Shown here in pieces: positions 1-7,420 of a stretch of 38,763 nt of DNA. Positions within the stretch are counted from its first letter, which is position 1. Each line of letters opens with the position of its first letter. The stretch comes from Bordetella parapertussis. GTDB taxonomy: Bacteria; Pseudomonadota; Gammaproteobacteria; Burkholderiales; Burkholderiaceae_C. Made by a program: the position numbers and the translations under genes. Where the stretch lies: NCBI GenBank assembly GCA_945900685.1, contig CAMDJS010000005.1, positions 1 to 38,763 on the forward strand, written 5' to 3'. Under the pieces are notes generated by a model, which searched no databases, had not been told where the DNA came from, and was given only the letters and a program-made list of their open reading frames with translations.

Positions 1-240
1 GCGAACTTGAACAAACCCATGGTGCCTGGCTATCCCAAAATTGCTGGACAGTACAAAGACTATGTGTATGTGGCGCTCAAGTCTTACAAAACCGAGAACC
101 AAGCCACTTGGGGCCGCAACAATGGCGTCATGGCTGGTATTGCCAAGCAGTTCACATTGGCAGAGCTGAAAGAAATCGCGGCCTATGTGAGCCAACAGCA
201 AGGTGATTTGCAATCGGTACCCCAATCCAAATTCCGCTGA
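1..240 (+). CDS. Cytochrome c, C-terminal part (5' end outside window)
   Basis: The reading frame is open from the first base and ends at the TGA at 238-240, so the gene begins upstream and only about 79 C-terminal residues are visible. The pattern P-x-Y-P-K-I-A-G-Q followed by a tyrosine-rich helix, a methionine that could be the axial haem ligand (V-M-A-G-I-A) and the closing helix E-L-K-E-I-A-A-Y-V resembles the last domain of class I or di-haem (c4/c553-like) cytochromes c. The CxxCH haem site must lie upstream of the window. The protein is probably periplasmic and carries electrons, possibly to the oxidase encoded at 6-11 kb; that link is inference. A strong terminator follows directly. 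Confidence 0.8.
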   Translation, partial: ANLNKPMVPGYPKIAGQYKDYVYVALKSYKTENQATWGRNNGVMAGIAKQFTLAELKEIAAYVSQQQGDLQSVPQSKFR

Positions 241-260
241 AATTTTTAATCTTCAGACAA

Positions 261-285
261 AAAGTCCACCTCGGTGGACTTTTTT
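261..285 (+). terminator. Rho-independent terminator after the cytochrome c gene
   Basis: A perfect inverted repeat AAAGTCCACC / GGTGGACTTT with a very tight loop is followed by a run of six T. It lies 20 bases after the cytochrome c stop. The A-run on the other side means it could also stop the converging DUF1841 transcript, which ends at 304. Confidence 0.88.
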
Positions 286-303
286 CATGGGGCTTTCAAG
301 CTT

Positions 304-732
304 TCAATCGCGCGTAGCACGGCGTTGCACCGCATCGATATACGCTTGACCATCCGGTGGTCGTCCGCTGCGCTGGCTTTCCCACAACATGGTTCCCAGA
401 CATTCCATCACCTCATGTTGCGCAGCATGCAAATCGGCTCGCTTGGCGGCGAGCAACTCAACCGCTTGTCGAATGCCTTGGGGTTGATCGATAGAACATT
501 GCTCACTGATGGACAAATGCATGGACAAATGCAAAAAAGGGTTGCCTTGGCTGTCGTCAAATTGAGTCGTTAAAGCAGTTGCTTCATCAGCCAGTATGGC
601 GTGGTACTCGGGGTGCAGGGCGATCCATTCACCCGCCAGCGTCTCCAGTGGGTCAGTCAATTGAGCTTGCATCAGCTTGACATAGACTTGGCAGAAGAAG
701 CGTCGGACGTCTTGTTGCGAGGGACTGAACAT
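304..732 (-). CDS. DUF1841 family protein
   Basis: This 142-residue protein matches my memory of the DUF1841 family: an N-terminal M-F-S-P-S-Q-x-x-V-R-R-F-F, a central stretch with N-P-F-L-H-L-S-M-H-L-S-I-S-E-Q and a C-terminal H-E-x-M-E-C-L-G-x-M-L-W-E. The many conserved His and Glu residues could bind a metal, but no function is established to my knowledge. I chose the ATG at 732 rather than the longer frame to 768, because the family starts at M-F-x-P and the longer version would overlap the divergent thiolase gene. The 27-base gap to that gene must hold both transcription starts. No signal peptide or membrane segment is seen, so it is probably cytoplasmic. Confidence 0.82.
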   Translation of the reverse strand: MFSPSQQDVRRFFCQVYVKLMQAQLTDPLETLAGEWIALHPEYHAILADEATALTTQFDDSQGNPFLHLSMHLSISEQCSIDQPQGIRQAVELLAAKRADLHAAQHEVMECLGTMLWESQRSGRPPDGQAYIDAVQRRATRD

Positions 733-759
733 ACGCTGTATTGTCAACCAGAGAATTCC

Positions 760-1962
760 ATGAACCAAGCTTTTATTTGTGATGCCATCCGCACTCCTTT
801 TGGTCGCTACGGCGGCGCATTGTCCAGCGTTCGCGCGGATGATTTAGGTGCGATTCCTTTGCGTGCATTGATGGCGCGCAATCCGAATGTGGATTGGCAG
901 GCTGTGACCGATGTGCTTTACGGCTGTGTCAACCAAGCGGGTGAGGACAACCGCAACGTCGCGCACATGGCCAGTTTGCTCGCCGGTTTGCCGCACCAGA
1001 TTCCGGGTGCCACCATCAACCGTTTGTGCGGTTCGGGCATGGATGCCTTGGGCACAGCAGCGCGTGCTATTCGCGCCGGTGAAGCGACCCTGATGATTGC
1101 CGGTGGTGTGGAGAGCATGAGCCGCGCACCTTTTGTCATGCCCAAGGCCGAATCGGGGTTCGCGCGTAACCCGCAAATTTTTGACACGACCATAGGCTGG
1201 CGCTTCATCAACCCGGCCATGAAAGCCCTGTACGGTGTGGACGCCATGCCCGAAACCGCCGAGAACGTGGCCACTGATTACAAGATTGAGCGCGAAGCGC
1301 AGGACCGCATGGCGCTGGCCAGCCAATTGAAAGCCGTGGCGGCGCAAAAGTCGGGCGCATTGGCCGAGGAAATCACGCCGGTGACTATCCCGCAGAAAAA
1401 AGGCGATGCCATCATCGTGGACAAAGACGAGCACCCGCGCGAAACCAGTTTGGAAAAACTGGCGCAACTCAAAGGCGTGGTGCGCCCTGAGGGCACGGTG
1501 ACCGCAGGCAATGCCAGCGGCGTGAACGACGGCGCATGCGCGATTTTGCTGGCCGATGAAGCCACTGCCAAACTGCATGGATTGATGCCGCGCGCCCGCG
1601 TGGTGGGCATGGCGACTGTGGGCGTGCCGCCACGCATCATGGGCATAGGACCTGCGCCCGCCACTGAAAAAGTGCTGGCGCTCACCGGCTTGAAGCTGGC
1701 GCAAATGGATGTGATCGAATTGAACGAAGCCTTCGCCGCACAAGGCATTGCGGTGTTGCGCATGCTGGGTTTGCAAGACGACGACCCGCGCGTCAACCCG
1801 AATGGCGGCGCGATTGCGTTAGGCCATCCACTGGGTGCCAGCGGTGCTCGCTTGGTGACAACGGCTACCAACCAGTTGCACCGCAGCGGCGGGCGCTACG
1901 CCTTGTGCACCATGTGTATCGGTGTGGGGCAGGGGATTGCCGTGGTGATTGAGCGGGTTTGA
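760..1962 (+). CDS. pcaF: 3-oxoadipyl-CoA thiolase (beta-ketoadipyl-CoA thiolase)
   Basis: This 400-residue thiolase has the expected family length. It catalyses thiolytic cleavage of 3-oxoadipyl-CoA to succinyl-CoA and acetyl-CoA, the last step of the beta-ketoadipate or phenylacetate routes. Visible motifs are the acylated Cys90 in N-R-L-C-G-S-G-M-D-A, the G-G-V-E-S-M-S-R-A-P signature, N-E-A-F-A, His356 in G-H-P-L-G-A-S-G-A and Cys386 in the C-terminal C-I-G-V-G-Q-G. The G-E-D-N-R-N-V-A and D-T-T-I-G-W-R-F-I-N-P stretches match PcaF/PaaJ more closely than generic acetyl-CoA acetyltransferases. The ATG at 760 aligns with the family start; the upstream extension is antisense to DUF1841. No other aromatic-degradation genes are nearby, so a general 3-ketoacyl-CoA thiolase remains possible. 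Confidence 0.9.
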   Translation: MNQAFICDAIRTPFGRYGGALSSVRADDLGAIPLRALMARNPNVDWQAVTDVLYGCVNQAGEDNRNVAHMASLLAGLPHQIPGATINRLCGSGMDALGTAARAIRAGEATLMIAGGVESMSRAPFVMPKAESGFARNPQIFDTTIGWRFINPAMKALYGVDAMPETAENVATDYKIEREAQDRMALASQLKAVAAQKSGALAEEITPVTIPQKKGDAIIVDKDEHPRETSLEKLAQLKGVVRPEGTVTAGNASGVNDGACAILLADEATAKLHGLMPRARVVGMATVGVPPRIMGIGPAPATEKVLALTGLKLAQMDVIELNEAFAAQGIAVLRMLGLQDDDPRVNPNGGAIALGHPLGASGARLVTTATNQLHRSGGRYALCTMCIGVGQGIAVVIERV

Positions 1963-1968
1963 ATTCTT

Positions 1969-2263
1969 TTATTTGATTCTTTGAACAGCGATCTGGTAAG
2001 CCTCGCCATGGTCGCGCCTGCCGATAGCAATCACGATCACGACCAAACGTTGATCAACCACTTCGTAGACCAGCCGGTAACCCACATCACGCAATTTGAT
2101 TTTGTAGGTGTTTTGTAAATCCCCTCGCAATCTGGCAGAAGGGATATGGGGGTGAGTGAAGGCGTTTACTGAGCGCCTTGACGAATTGAGTCTTGATTGA
2201 GCCGTCTAATTTGTGCCACTCTTTCAGAGCTAACTCATGAAACTCAAGCTCATAAGTCTTCAA
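1969..2263 (-). pseudogene. RelE/ParE-family toxin, frameshifted
   Basis: Reading in from a TTG at 2263 gives a RelE/StbE-type N terminus (T-Y-E-L-E-F-H-E-L-A-L-K-E-W). After about 36 residues the frame runs out at an early stop. Moving by one base at the run of five G at 2148-2152 (five C on the coding strand) restores the family: R-L-R-G-D-L-Q-N-T-Y-K-I-K-L-R, then Y-R-L-V-Y-E-V, V-I-V-I-A-I-G-R-R and a natural TAA at 1969-1971. The span is 295 bases, one more than a multiple of three, which fits a single +1 insertion. The gene overlaps the end of the antitoxin gene, as in relBE/stbDE operons. It could be an inactivated toxin, a sequencing slip in a homopolymer, or a slippage switch. As written, a full-length mRNA interferase is not made. 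Confidence 0.85.
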
Positions 2264-2504
2264 GCTTCACCTTGACGGTAGGTCCACCTGCGCGGGCTTT
2301 GACTGTTTGGGTCAGCGCTGCATCTTCCAATTGTTCCAGCATGTCTTCGTAGTCAGACGCTGAAATCAAATAAGCGGCTGGCTTGTTATGGTTCAAGATG
2401 GCAACTGGAGAAGACTGGGCGACCTCAATCACATCGGACGGATTGCGCCGCAAATCCGTCACGCTGAAAGTGTTTTTGGCAAAAATGGTTTGGGTGATTG
2501 ACAT
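2250..2504 (-). CDS. Phd/YefM (StbD-like) type II antitoxin
   Basis: This 84-residue protein has the Phd/YefM layout: a DNA-binding N-terminal half (F-S-V-T-D-L-R-R-N-P-S-D-V-I, P-V-A-I-L-N-H-N-K-P-A-A-Y-L-I-S) and an acidic then disordered C-terminal half that would wrap the toxin. Such proteins neutralise RelE-type toxins and repress their own promoter. The toxin gene follows with a short overlap but is frameshifted. The antitoxin itself is intact, with an ATG at 2504 next to a candidate promoter with GTAC repeats. It lies downstream of fpr on the same strand but probably has its own promoter. An intact antitoxin with a broken toxin may be a solitary regulator or a decaying locus. Confidence 0.85.
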   Translation of the reverse strand: MSITQTIFAKNTFSVTDLRRNPSDVIEVAQSSPVAILNHNKPAAYLISASDYEDMLEQLEDAALTQTVKARAGGPTVKVKLEDL

Positions 2505-2508
2505 ATTG

Positions 2509-2553
2509 AGTACCTAAAAAAGTACATTATTTGGTGTATTTTTCAGATACCAA
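2509..2553 (-). promoter_or_regulatory. Candidate antitoxin promoter/operator
   Basis: On the minus strand TTGGTA (2553-2548) lies 18 bases before TAATGT (2529-2524). Two GTAC tetramers (2510-2513 and 2522-2525) flank an A/T spacer just downstream of the -10, next to the antitoxin start. Short palindromes at this place are typical of autorepressed toxin-antitoxin operons. The matches to consensus are only partial, so this is a weak call. Confidence 0.35.
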
Positions 2554-2575
2554 TAAGACAGAAGAGAAGAAATTT

Positions 2576-3349
2576 TTACTGCTCCACAAACGCCCGTTCC
2601 ACCACAAAATCCCCGGGTGTGCTGGTATTTCCTTCGGCAAAACCGCGCTCTTCCAACATGGTTTTCAGTTCTTTCAGCATTTGCGGGCTGCCGCACAGCA
2701 TGACGCGATCTTCTTTGGGGTTGAAAGCCGGTAACCCCAAGTCTGCAAACAATTTGCCTGAGTTGATCAAGTCGGTCATGCGGCCCTGGTTTTTAAACGG
2801 CTCGCGGGTGACGGTGGGGTAATACAAAAACTGTTCGCTGACCATTTCGCCCAACAACTCGTGCTTGGGCAGTTTTTGCGTGAAGTAGTCGTGGTAGGCC
2901 AGTTCTTTCACTTCACGCACGCCGTGCACGATGATGACTTTCTCGAAACGCTCATAGGTGTCGGGGTCGCGCACAATGCTGAGGTAGGGTGCCAAACCGG
3001 TGCCGGTGCCCAACAAATACAGGTTTTTGCCTGGCAGCAAGTAATCGATCAGCAAAGTGCCTGTGGGTTTGCGCCCGACGATGATTTTGTCGCCGACTTG
3101 GATGTGCTGCAGGCGCGACGTGAGCGGGCCGTCTTGCACCTTGATGCTGAGGAATTCCAAATGTTCTTCGTAATTCGGGCTGACGATGCTGTAGGCGCGC
3201 AGCAAGGGTTTGCCGTCAACTTTGAGACCGATCATGGTGAAATGACCGTTGGAAAAGCGCAATGCCATGTCACGGGTGGTGGTAAAACTGAACAAGCGAT
3301 CGGTCCAATGGTGAACTGTCAGGACGGTTTCTTCTAAGAATGCACTCAT
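2576..3349 (-). CDS. fpr: Ferredoxin/flavodoxin-NADP+ reductase
   Basis: This 257-residue protein is the size of bacterial class FPR reductases. It is an FAD enzyme that moves electrons between NADP(H) and ferredoxin or flavodoxin in the cytoplasm. The FAD-binding R-A-Y-S is at 51-54, the pyrophosphate/NADP motif G-T-G-T-G-L-A-P at 114-121, a C-G-S-P-Q-M motif lies in the NADP domain, and the C-terminal V-E-R-A-F-V-E-Q is typical of the proteobacterial FPR group. It is divergent from the MaoC gene, with about 100 bases between the starts. A possible -10 (TAAAAT, minus strand, 3385-3380) lies there. A ferredoxin gene occurs in this window at 24 kb, but no operon links the two. Confidence 0.93.
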   Translation of the reverse strand: MSAFLEETVLTVHHWTDRLFSFTTTRDMALRFSNGHFTMIGLKVDGKPLLRAYSIVSPNYEEHLEFLSIKVQDGPLTSRLQHIQVGDKIIVGRKPTGTLLIDYLLPGKNLYLLGTGTGLAPYLSIVRDPDTYERFEKVIIVHGVREVKELAYHDYFTQKLPKHELLGEMVSEQFLYYPTVTREPFKNQGRMTDLINSGKLFADLGLPAFNPKEDRVMLCGSPQMLKELKTMLEERGFAEGNTSTPGDFVVERAFVEQ

Positions 3350-3449
3350 GGACGGATGTGTTGAAAAGTCAAAACAGAGATTTTAGGGGACGGCATGCAC
3401 GCCTGAAAACGTGACGCACAGGATTTGCAAATACAAGGATACCCAGCAA

Positions 3450-3908
3450 ATGAAAAAACAATTTAAAACCTTCGACGAAGTCAAGGCCTGTGTCGGACAA
3501 GATGTGGCCACCAGCCCTTGGTTTTCTATCACTCAAGCGCAAATCAACCTGTTTGCCCAAGCGACCAACGATCACCAATGGATTCATATCGACAAAGACA
3601 AGGCCGCTGCAGGGCCTTTTGGCACCACCATTGCCCATGGGTTTTTAACCTTGTCGCTGTTGCCCCAATTTTTTGAATCCGCGTTTGCCATTGACCAGAC
3701 CCGCATGGGTGTGAACTACGGTTTGAACAAAGTGCGCTTCACCGCACCGGTGCCGGTGGACAGCCGTTTGCGCGGCCACATGCATTTGCTGGCTTGCGAA
3801 GACATTTCGCCTCAAGGCATTCAAATGACATGGCAAGTCACCATCGAGCGCGAAGGCAGTGACAAGCCGGTGTGTGTGGCTGAATCGCTGGTGCGTCACT
3901 ACGCCTGA
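3450..3908 (+). CDS. MaoC-like (R)-enoyl-CoA hydratase
   Basis: This 152-residue hot-dog-fold protein has a hydratase-2 motif: N-D-H-Q-W-I-H-I-D with likely catalytic Asp41 and His46, followed by G-P-F-G-T-T-I-A-H-G-F-L-T-L-S. Enzymes of this group hydrate trans-2-enoyl-CoA to (R)-3-hydroxyacyl-CoA, for fatty acid breakdown or PHA supply. The substrate cannot be told from sequence. The ATG at 3450 has an AAGGA about ten bases upstream; the frame extends upstream to 3411 but without family similarity. Its last ten bases overlap the end of trmL on the other strand, a tail-to-tail overlap. Confidence 0.85.
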   Translation: MKKQFKTFDEVKACVGQDVATSPWFSITQAQINLFAQATNDHQWIHIDKDKAAAGPFGTTIAHGFLTLSLLPQFFESAFAIDQTRMGVNYGLNKVRFTAPVPVDSRLRGHMHLLACEDISPQGIQMTWQVTIEREGSDKPVCVAESLVRHYA

Positions 3909-4378
3909 AGCGGCGGCATGGGGAAACCTTGCTGGCGCCAGGCTTCGTAAACCACCACGGCAACCGCGTTGGACAAGTTCAGGCTGCGTTGCCCGGGCAA
4001 CATGGGTAAACGCAGCAATCTTTGCGGGTCAAAACTCAGGCGCAAATCCAAGGGCAAGCCTTTTGTTTCGGAACCAAATACCAGCCAATCGTTGGCGGTA
4101 AATGCGCACTCATGAACGCCGGTCGTGCCGTGCGTGCTCAAGGCGAAACAACGCGCGGTATCCGGTTGCTCTGTTTCAAGAAATGTGGACCAGTCGCGGT
4201 GTCGCTTGACGCTGGCGTATTCGTGGTAATCCAACCCGGCGCGGCGCATGCTTTTATCGTCCATGGAAAAGGCCAGTGGTTCAATCAAATGCAAGGCGCA
4301 ACCGGTATTGGCTGCCAAGCGAATGATGTTGCCCGTGTTGGGCGGAATTTCAGGGTGAACCAGAACGATATTGAACAT
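3899..4378 (-). CDS. trmL: tRNA (cytidine(34)-2'-O)-methyltransferase
   Basis: This 159-residue minimal SPOUT methyltransferase methylates the 2'-O of the wobble base (C34/cmnm5U34) of tRNA-Leu isoacceptors using S-adenosylmethionine. The N terminus (H-P-E-I-P-P-N-T-G-N-I-I-R) and the knotted C-terminal half (L-V-F-G-S-E-T-K-G-L-P, then R-S-L-N-L-S-N-A-V-A-V) are diagnostic of TrmL/CspR. The protein has no extra RNA-binding domain, as is normal for TrmL. It lies six bases downstream of comF on the same strand, so the two are very likely cotranscribed. Confidence 0.94.
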   Translation of the reverse strand: MFNIVLVHPEIPPNTGNIIRLAANTGCALHLIEPLAFSMDDKSMRRAGLDYHEYASVKRHRDWSTFLETEQPDTARCFALSTHGTTGVHECAFTANDWLVFGSETKGLPLDLRLSFDPQRLLRLPMLPGQRSLNLSNAVAVVVYEAWRQQGFPMPPLQA

Positions 4379-4384
4379 GTTTTC

Positions 4385-5143
4385 TCAGTCTATGGAGCCG
4401 AATTGTGCCTGCGAAACCGGCTCGGCTCTGGCCAACACCACGCAACTCACCCGTTTCACCTCGGCCGCATAAAGCGCCTGGGTACAGGTTTGCAACGTAC
4501 TGCCGGTGGTCATGACGTCATCTACCAAAACCACGTGGCGTGATTTGAGTTGGCCTGCCATCAACGGATGAGCCGTTATCGAGTGCTTGAGATTGCTTAG
4601 CCTGCGCTCACGATCCAAGCCGGACTGAGGCGGCGTTTGTCGCCATTTCACCAGTGCATCGTCAAGGCAGCGGTCTTTAGCCATTGCGTGCGCCAGACAC
4701 AAAGCCGGGTTGAAGCCGCGTTCTCTCAGCCTTTGTGTGGCCGCAGGCACTGGCACAAGCACATCCGCCGCATGCACCAACTCGCGGGCAAACGGGTTGT
4801 TCAAAATCATGGATGACAAAAACTTGGCCAAGCCGGGGTTGTCATGAAACTTGAAGTCAATGATCAGACTGCGCCAAGGATCTGCATAAGTCACCGCGCT
4901 GGCGCATGCCTGCCAATCGGGCGGCTGACTCAGGCACGTCAAACATATTTCCATCGCGCAGGGTAAGGCGCACAAGCGACAGCGGCGGGTAAAGGTTTGA
5001 TGAAGTTGCAAGCAGTTTTGACACACGATGTGCTGACACCATCGATCACACACTCGACACAAGCTAGGCCTTGGGATAGGGATCAACTTTGGCAGTGCAA
5101 AGTGTTTTTTCCATTGTGGGTATGCTTTGATATTGAACGTCAT
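4385..5143 (-). CDS. comF: ComF family phosphoribosyltransferase-like protein
   Basis: This 252-residue protein has two parts. The N-terminal 80 residues contain many Cys pairs (C-R-V-C, C-Q-N-C, C-R-L-C, C-L-T-C) that probably form zinc ribbons. The C-terminal PRTase fold has the PRPP loop V-V-L-V-D-D-V-M-T-T-G-S-T and the P-V-P-A-A-T-Q-R-L-R-E-R-G-F-N motif typical of ComF/GntX. In competent bacteria ComF acts in inward movement of transforming DNA; its biochemical role is not settled. I use the ATG at 5143; the frame extends one codon further to a TTG. It is divergent from the BioC-like gene with a 28-base gap. Confidence 0.9.
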   Translation of the reverse strand: MTFNIKAYPQWKKHFALPKLIPIPRPSLCRVCDRWCQHIVCQNCLQLHQTFTRRCRLCALPCAMEICLTCLSQPPDWQACASAVTYADPWRSLIIDFKFHDNPGLAKFLSSMILNNPFARELVHAADVLVPVPAATQRLRERGFNPALCLAHAMAKDRCLDDALVKWRQTPPQSGLDRERRLSNLKHSITAHPLMAGQLKSRHVVLVDDVMTTGSTLQTCTQALYAAEVKRVSCVVLARAEPVSQAQFGSID

Positions 5144-5171
5144 CAAGCAAATTTAAAAATATCTCCTTCCC

Positions 5172-6101
5172 ATGTCTGTGAGTGATTCACCCGAAAACGG
5201 TCAACTGCTGCCGCCCATGGATGCGCAGGCGGCCAACTTGGCCGCACGCAAATACAGCGCTTGCGGCCAGCCTTGGCTGTATGCGGAAGTAGCAAAAAGA
5301 ATGGCATCTCGTTTGCCGTTGATCAAGCACGACACCCGGCACTGGGTGTTGTGGGCGCCCAGAACCGGCGGCTTGGACAGCCTACCGTTGGTGTCATCTC
5401 ACTGCCCGAAAGCGGCGGTCACGGTGATTGAAAGTGACCCGCAAGATTTACGCTGGGCGCAAACTGCACTTGAACTGCCGTGGTGGCAATTTTGGAAACG
5501 CCCGACACTGAATTTCCGGCCGAAAGTTGCGTCACCTGCTGACATGGTCTGGAGCCATATGCAGCTTCACCAATGTGCTGATCCGATGCAACTGATGACA
5601 GATTGGAACCAGTCATTGAATGAACAGGGGTATGTCATGTTTTCCTGCCTTGGGCCGGACAGCCTGCAGGAGCTGAGAGCTGTCTACGAGCAACAGGCTT
5701 GGCCCGCGCCGCACCATGCGTTCACAGACATGCACGACTGGGGCGATATGTTGTTGAAGTCGGGTTTTACCCAGCCGATCATGGACATGGAGCGCATCAC
5801 ATTAACTTATGAAAGTGCAGACCCGTTGATAGCCGATCTGCGCACCCTTGGACGCAATTTGCATCCTCAGCGCTTTGCTTTTTTGCGTGGCAAGGCTTGG
5901 CGACGGCGCTTGGTTGAAGCTTTGAATGAAAAACTCAGCGCTTCAAAATCCACAGACAGGCTGACTTTGACTTTCGAGGTGATTTACGGCCACGCCTTCA
6001 AAGCCAAGACCGCAACGGGTCGCCAAAGTGAGACGGTGATTAGCTTGAATGACATGAAAAGCATGCTGGGCGGGGACAAAACTGCCCCCTCAAAAGCCTG
6101 A
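5172..6101 (+). CDS. BioC-like methyltransferase homologue with degenerate SAM motif
   Basis: This 309-residue protein resembles the Burkholderiales proteins annotated as BioC or biotin synthesis protein. The C-terminal half has the BioC-like F-S-C-L-G-P-D-S-L-Q-E-L-R (157-169), T-D-M-H-D-W-G-D-M-L (185-194) and D-L-R-T-L-G-R-N (222-229). True BioC methylates malonyl-ACP with SAM to start pimeloyl synthesis. Here the expected glycine-rich motif I (D-x-G-x-G-x-G) is replaced by W-A-P-R-T-G-G near residues 61-67, so SAM binding may be altered or lost. No other bio genes are nearby; the constant neighbours of this family are comF and the cox operon. Function is uncertain. The start is the first ATG, with no clear ribosome binding site. 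Confidence 0.7.
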   Translation: MSVSDSPENGQLLPPMDAQAANLAARKYSACGQPWLYAEVAKRMASRLPLIKHDTRHWVLWAPRTGGLDSLPLVSSHCPKAAVTVIESDPQDLRWAQTALELPWWQFWKRPTLNFRPKVASPADMVWSHMQLHQCADPMQLMTDWNQSLNEQGYVMFSCLGPDSLQELRAVYEQQAWPAPHHAFTDMHDWGDMLLKSGFTQPIMDMERITLTYESADPLIADLRTLGRNLHPQRFAFLRGKAWRRRLVEALNEKLSASKSTDRLTLTFEVIYGHAFKAKTATGRQSETVISLNDMKSMLGGDKTAPSKA

Positions 6102-6180
6102 TATTTGGCTTTCGGATTGAATGCCCCTTCGCACTGATTCCAGCAAGCTTCGCGTCAGGCAATGATTAAATTCGGGTTGC

Positions 6181-6186
6181 TACAAT
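6181..6186 (+). promoter_or_regulatory. Candidate -10 box for the cytochrome oxidase operon
   Basis: TACAAT lies about 45 bases before the coxB start in the 130-base gap after the BioC-like gene, and is the best -10 match in that gap. No good -35 is seen at 16-18 bases, so a regulator may assist or the promoter may be weak. Confidence 0.4.
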
Positions 6187-6231
6187 GACATGGTTAACCG
6201 GATGAATTTTTTTAGCTGAATTTTTAAAAAC

Positions 6232-7395
6232 ATGATGAACCACATTCTCAAAAAAATAGAAACAGCCCTTTGGGCGTCGGCCGTATTTGTTTCGAATGCA
6301 GCTTGGGCTGTCAATGATCTTCCCGGAGGTCCCGCAGTACGTCAATTGAATTTACATCCTCCGGTCACCAAAATCGCTGAACAGCAGGTCTGGTTGCACT
6401 GGTTCATGTTGATCATTTGTACGGTGATTTTTGTGGCCGTATTCGGTGTTATGTTTTATTCCATCTGGAAACACCGCAAATCTGTAGGTCATAAGTCTGC
6501 AAACTTCCACGAGTCAGTCAAAGTTGAGATAGCTTGGACAGTGGTTCCTTTCATCATCGTGGTGTTGATGGCATTGCCCGCCACCAAAGCGGTGGTTGCC
6601 AGTAAAGACACCTCAAACGCAGAAATCACCATCAAGGCCACTGGGTACCAGTGGAAATGGGGATATGACTACATCAAGGGTGAGGGCGAGGGCATCGGTT
6701 TCATCTCCACGTTGGATAACGCACATCGCGAAATGTCCAACTCCGGCAAGCCAACCCCCACCGACGATTACCTCTTGAAAGTGGACAACCCCTTGGTTGT
6801 GCCGGTGGGCAAAAAAATCCGCATCATCACCACTTCCAACGACGTGATTCACTCATTTGCTGTGAATTCATTTGGCATCAAGCAAGATGCCATCCCCGGT
6901 TTTGTGCGCGACACTTGGTTCAAAGCAGAACAAATCGGCGATTTCCATGGACAGTGTCAGGAATTGTGCGGTAAAGAACACGCTTACATGCCTATCCACG
7001 TCAAGGTTGTCAGCGCCGAAGACTACACCACATGGGTCGCAGCCGAAAACACAAAACTGGCAGCCAAGCAAGACGACCCCAGCAAAGTCTGGACATTGGC
7101 GGAGCTCACACAAAAAGGTGAAAAAGTCTATGCCGCCAATTGCGTCGCTTGCCACCAGGCCACTGGCAAAGCCATGGGCCCGATCAAAGCCCTTGACGGA
7201 GCGGCTGTCGTTTTAGACGCCGATGCCAGCAAGCAAATCAAAGTGTTGCTCAATGGTCAAAACAACGCCATGCCCGCATGGAAGCAACTCAGCGATTCAG
7301 AGATTGCAGCTGTGATCAGTTTCACCAAAAACAACTGGTCCAACAAAACAGGTCAACTTGTGCAGCCTGCCGATGTGCGCGCAGCCCGTATTTAA
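6232..7395 (+). CDS. coxB: Cytochrome c oxidase subunit II fused to cytochrome c (caa3-type)
   Basis: This 387-residue subunit takes electrons into the oxidase. After a signal-like N terminus (about 1-26), two membrane helices lie near 53-78 and 102-120. The periplasmic cupredoxin domain has the CuA ligands His207, Cys242, Glu244, Cys246, His250 and Met253 (C-Q-E-L-C-x3-H-x2-M). A cytochrome c domain follows at about 293-370, with C-V-A-C-H at 304-308 and axial Met347. Such fusion defines caa3-type oxidases, in which the attached haem c receives electrons from soluble cytochrome c. coxB starts the operon; the first of two adjacent ATGs is used, without a visible Shine-Dalgarno. Confidence 0.96.
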   Translation: MMNHILKKIETALWASAVFVSNAAWAVNDLPGGPAVRQLNLHPPVTKIAEQQVWLHWFMLIICTVIFVAVFGVMFYSIWKHRKSVGHKSANFHESVKVEIAWTVVPFIIVVLMALPATKAVVASKDTSNAEITIKATGYQWKWGYDYIKGEGEGIGFISTLDNAHREMSNSGKPTPTDDYLLKVDNPLVVPVGKKIRIITTSNDVIHSFAVNSFGIKQDAIPGFVRDTWFKAEQIGDFHGQCQELCGKEHAYMPIHVKVVSAEDYTTWVAAENTKLAAKQDDPSKVWTLAELTQKGEKVYAANCVACHQATGKAMGPIKALDGAAVVLDADASKQIKVLLNGQNNAMPAWKQLSDSEIAAVISFTKNNWSNKTGQLVQPADVRAARI

Positions 7396-7420
7396 TTACA
7401 TATAAATCGAAGGAACCCCT

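Noticed and set aside
509..532. Tandem copies of ATGGACAAATGC
   Set aside because: They encode the conserved H-L-S-M-H-L-S segment of DUF1841, so the repeat is explained by the protein.
844..1776. A 310-codon open frame on the minus strand inside pcaF
   Set aside because: It is antisense to a strongly conserved thiolase, rich in His and Arg as expected for a shadow frame, and shows no family motifs.
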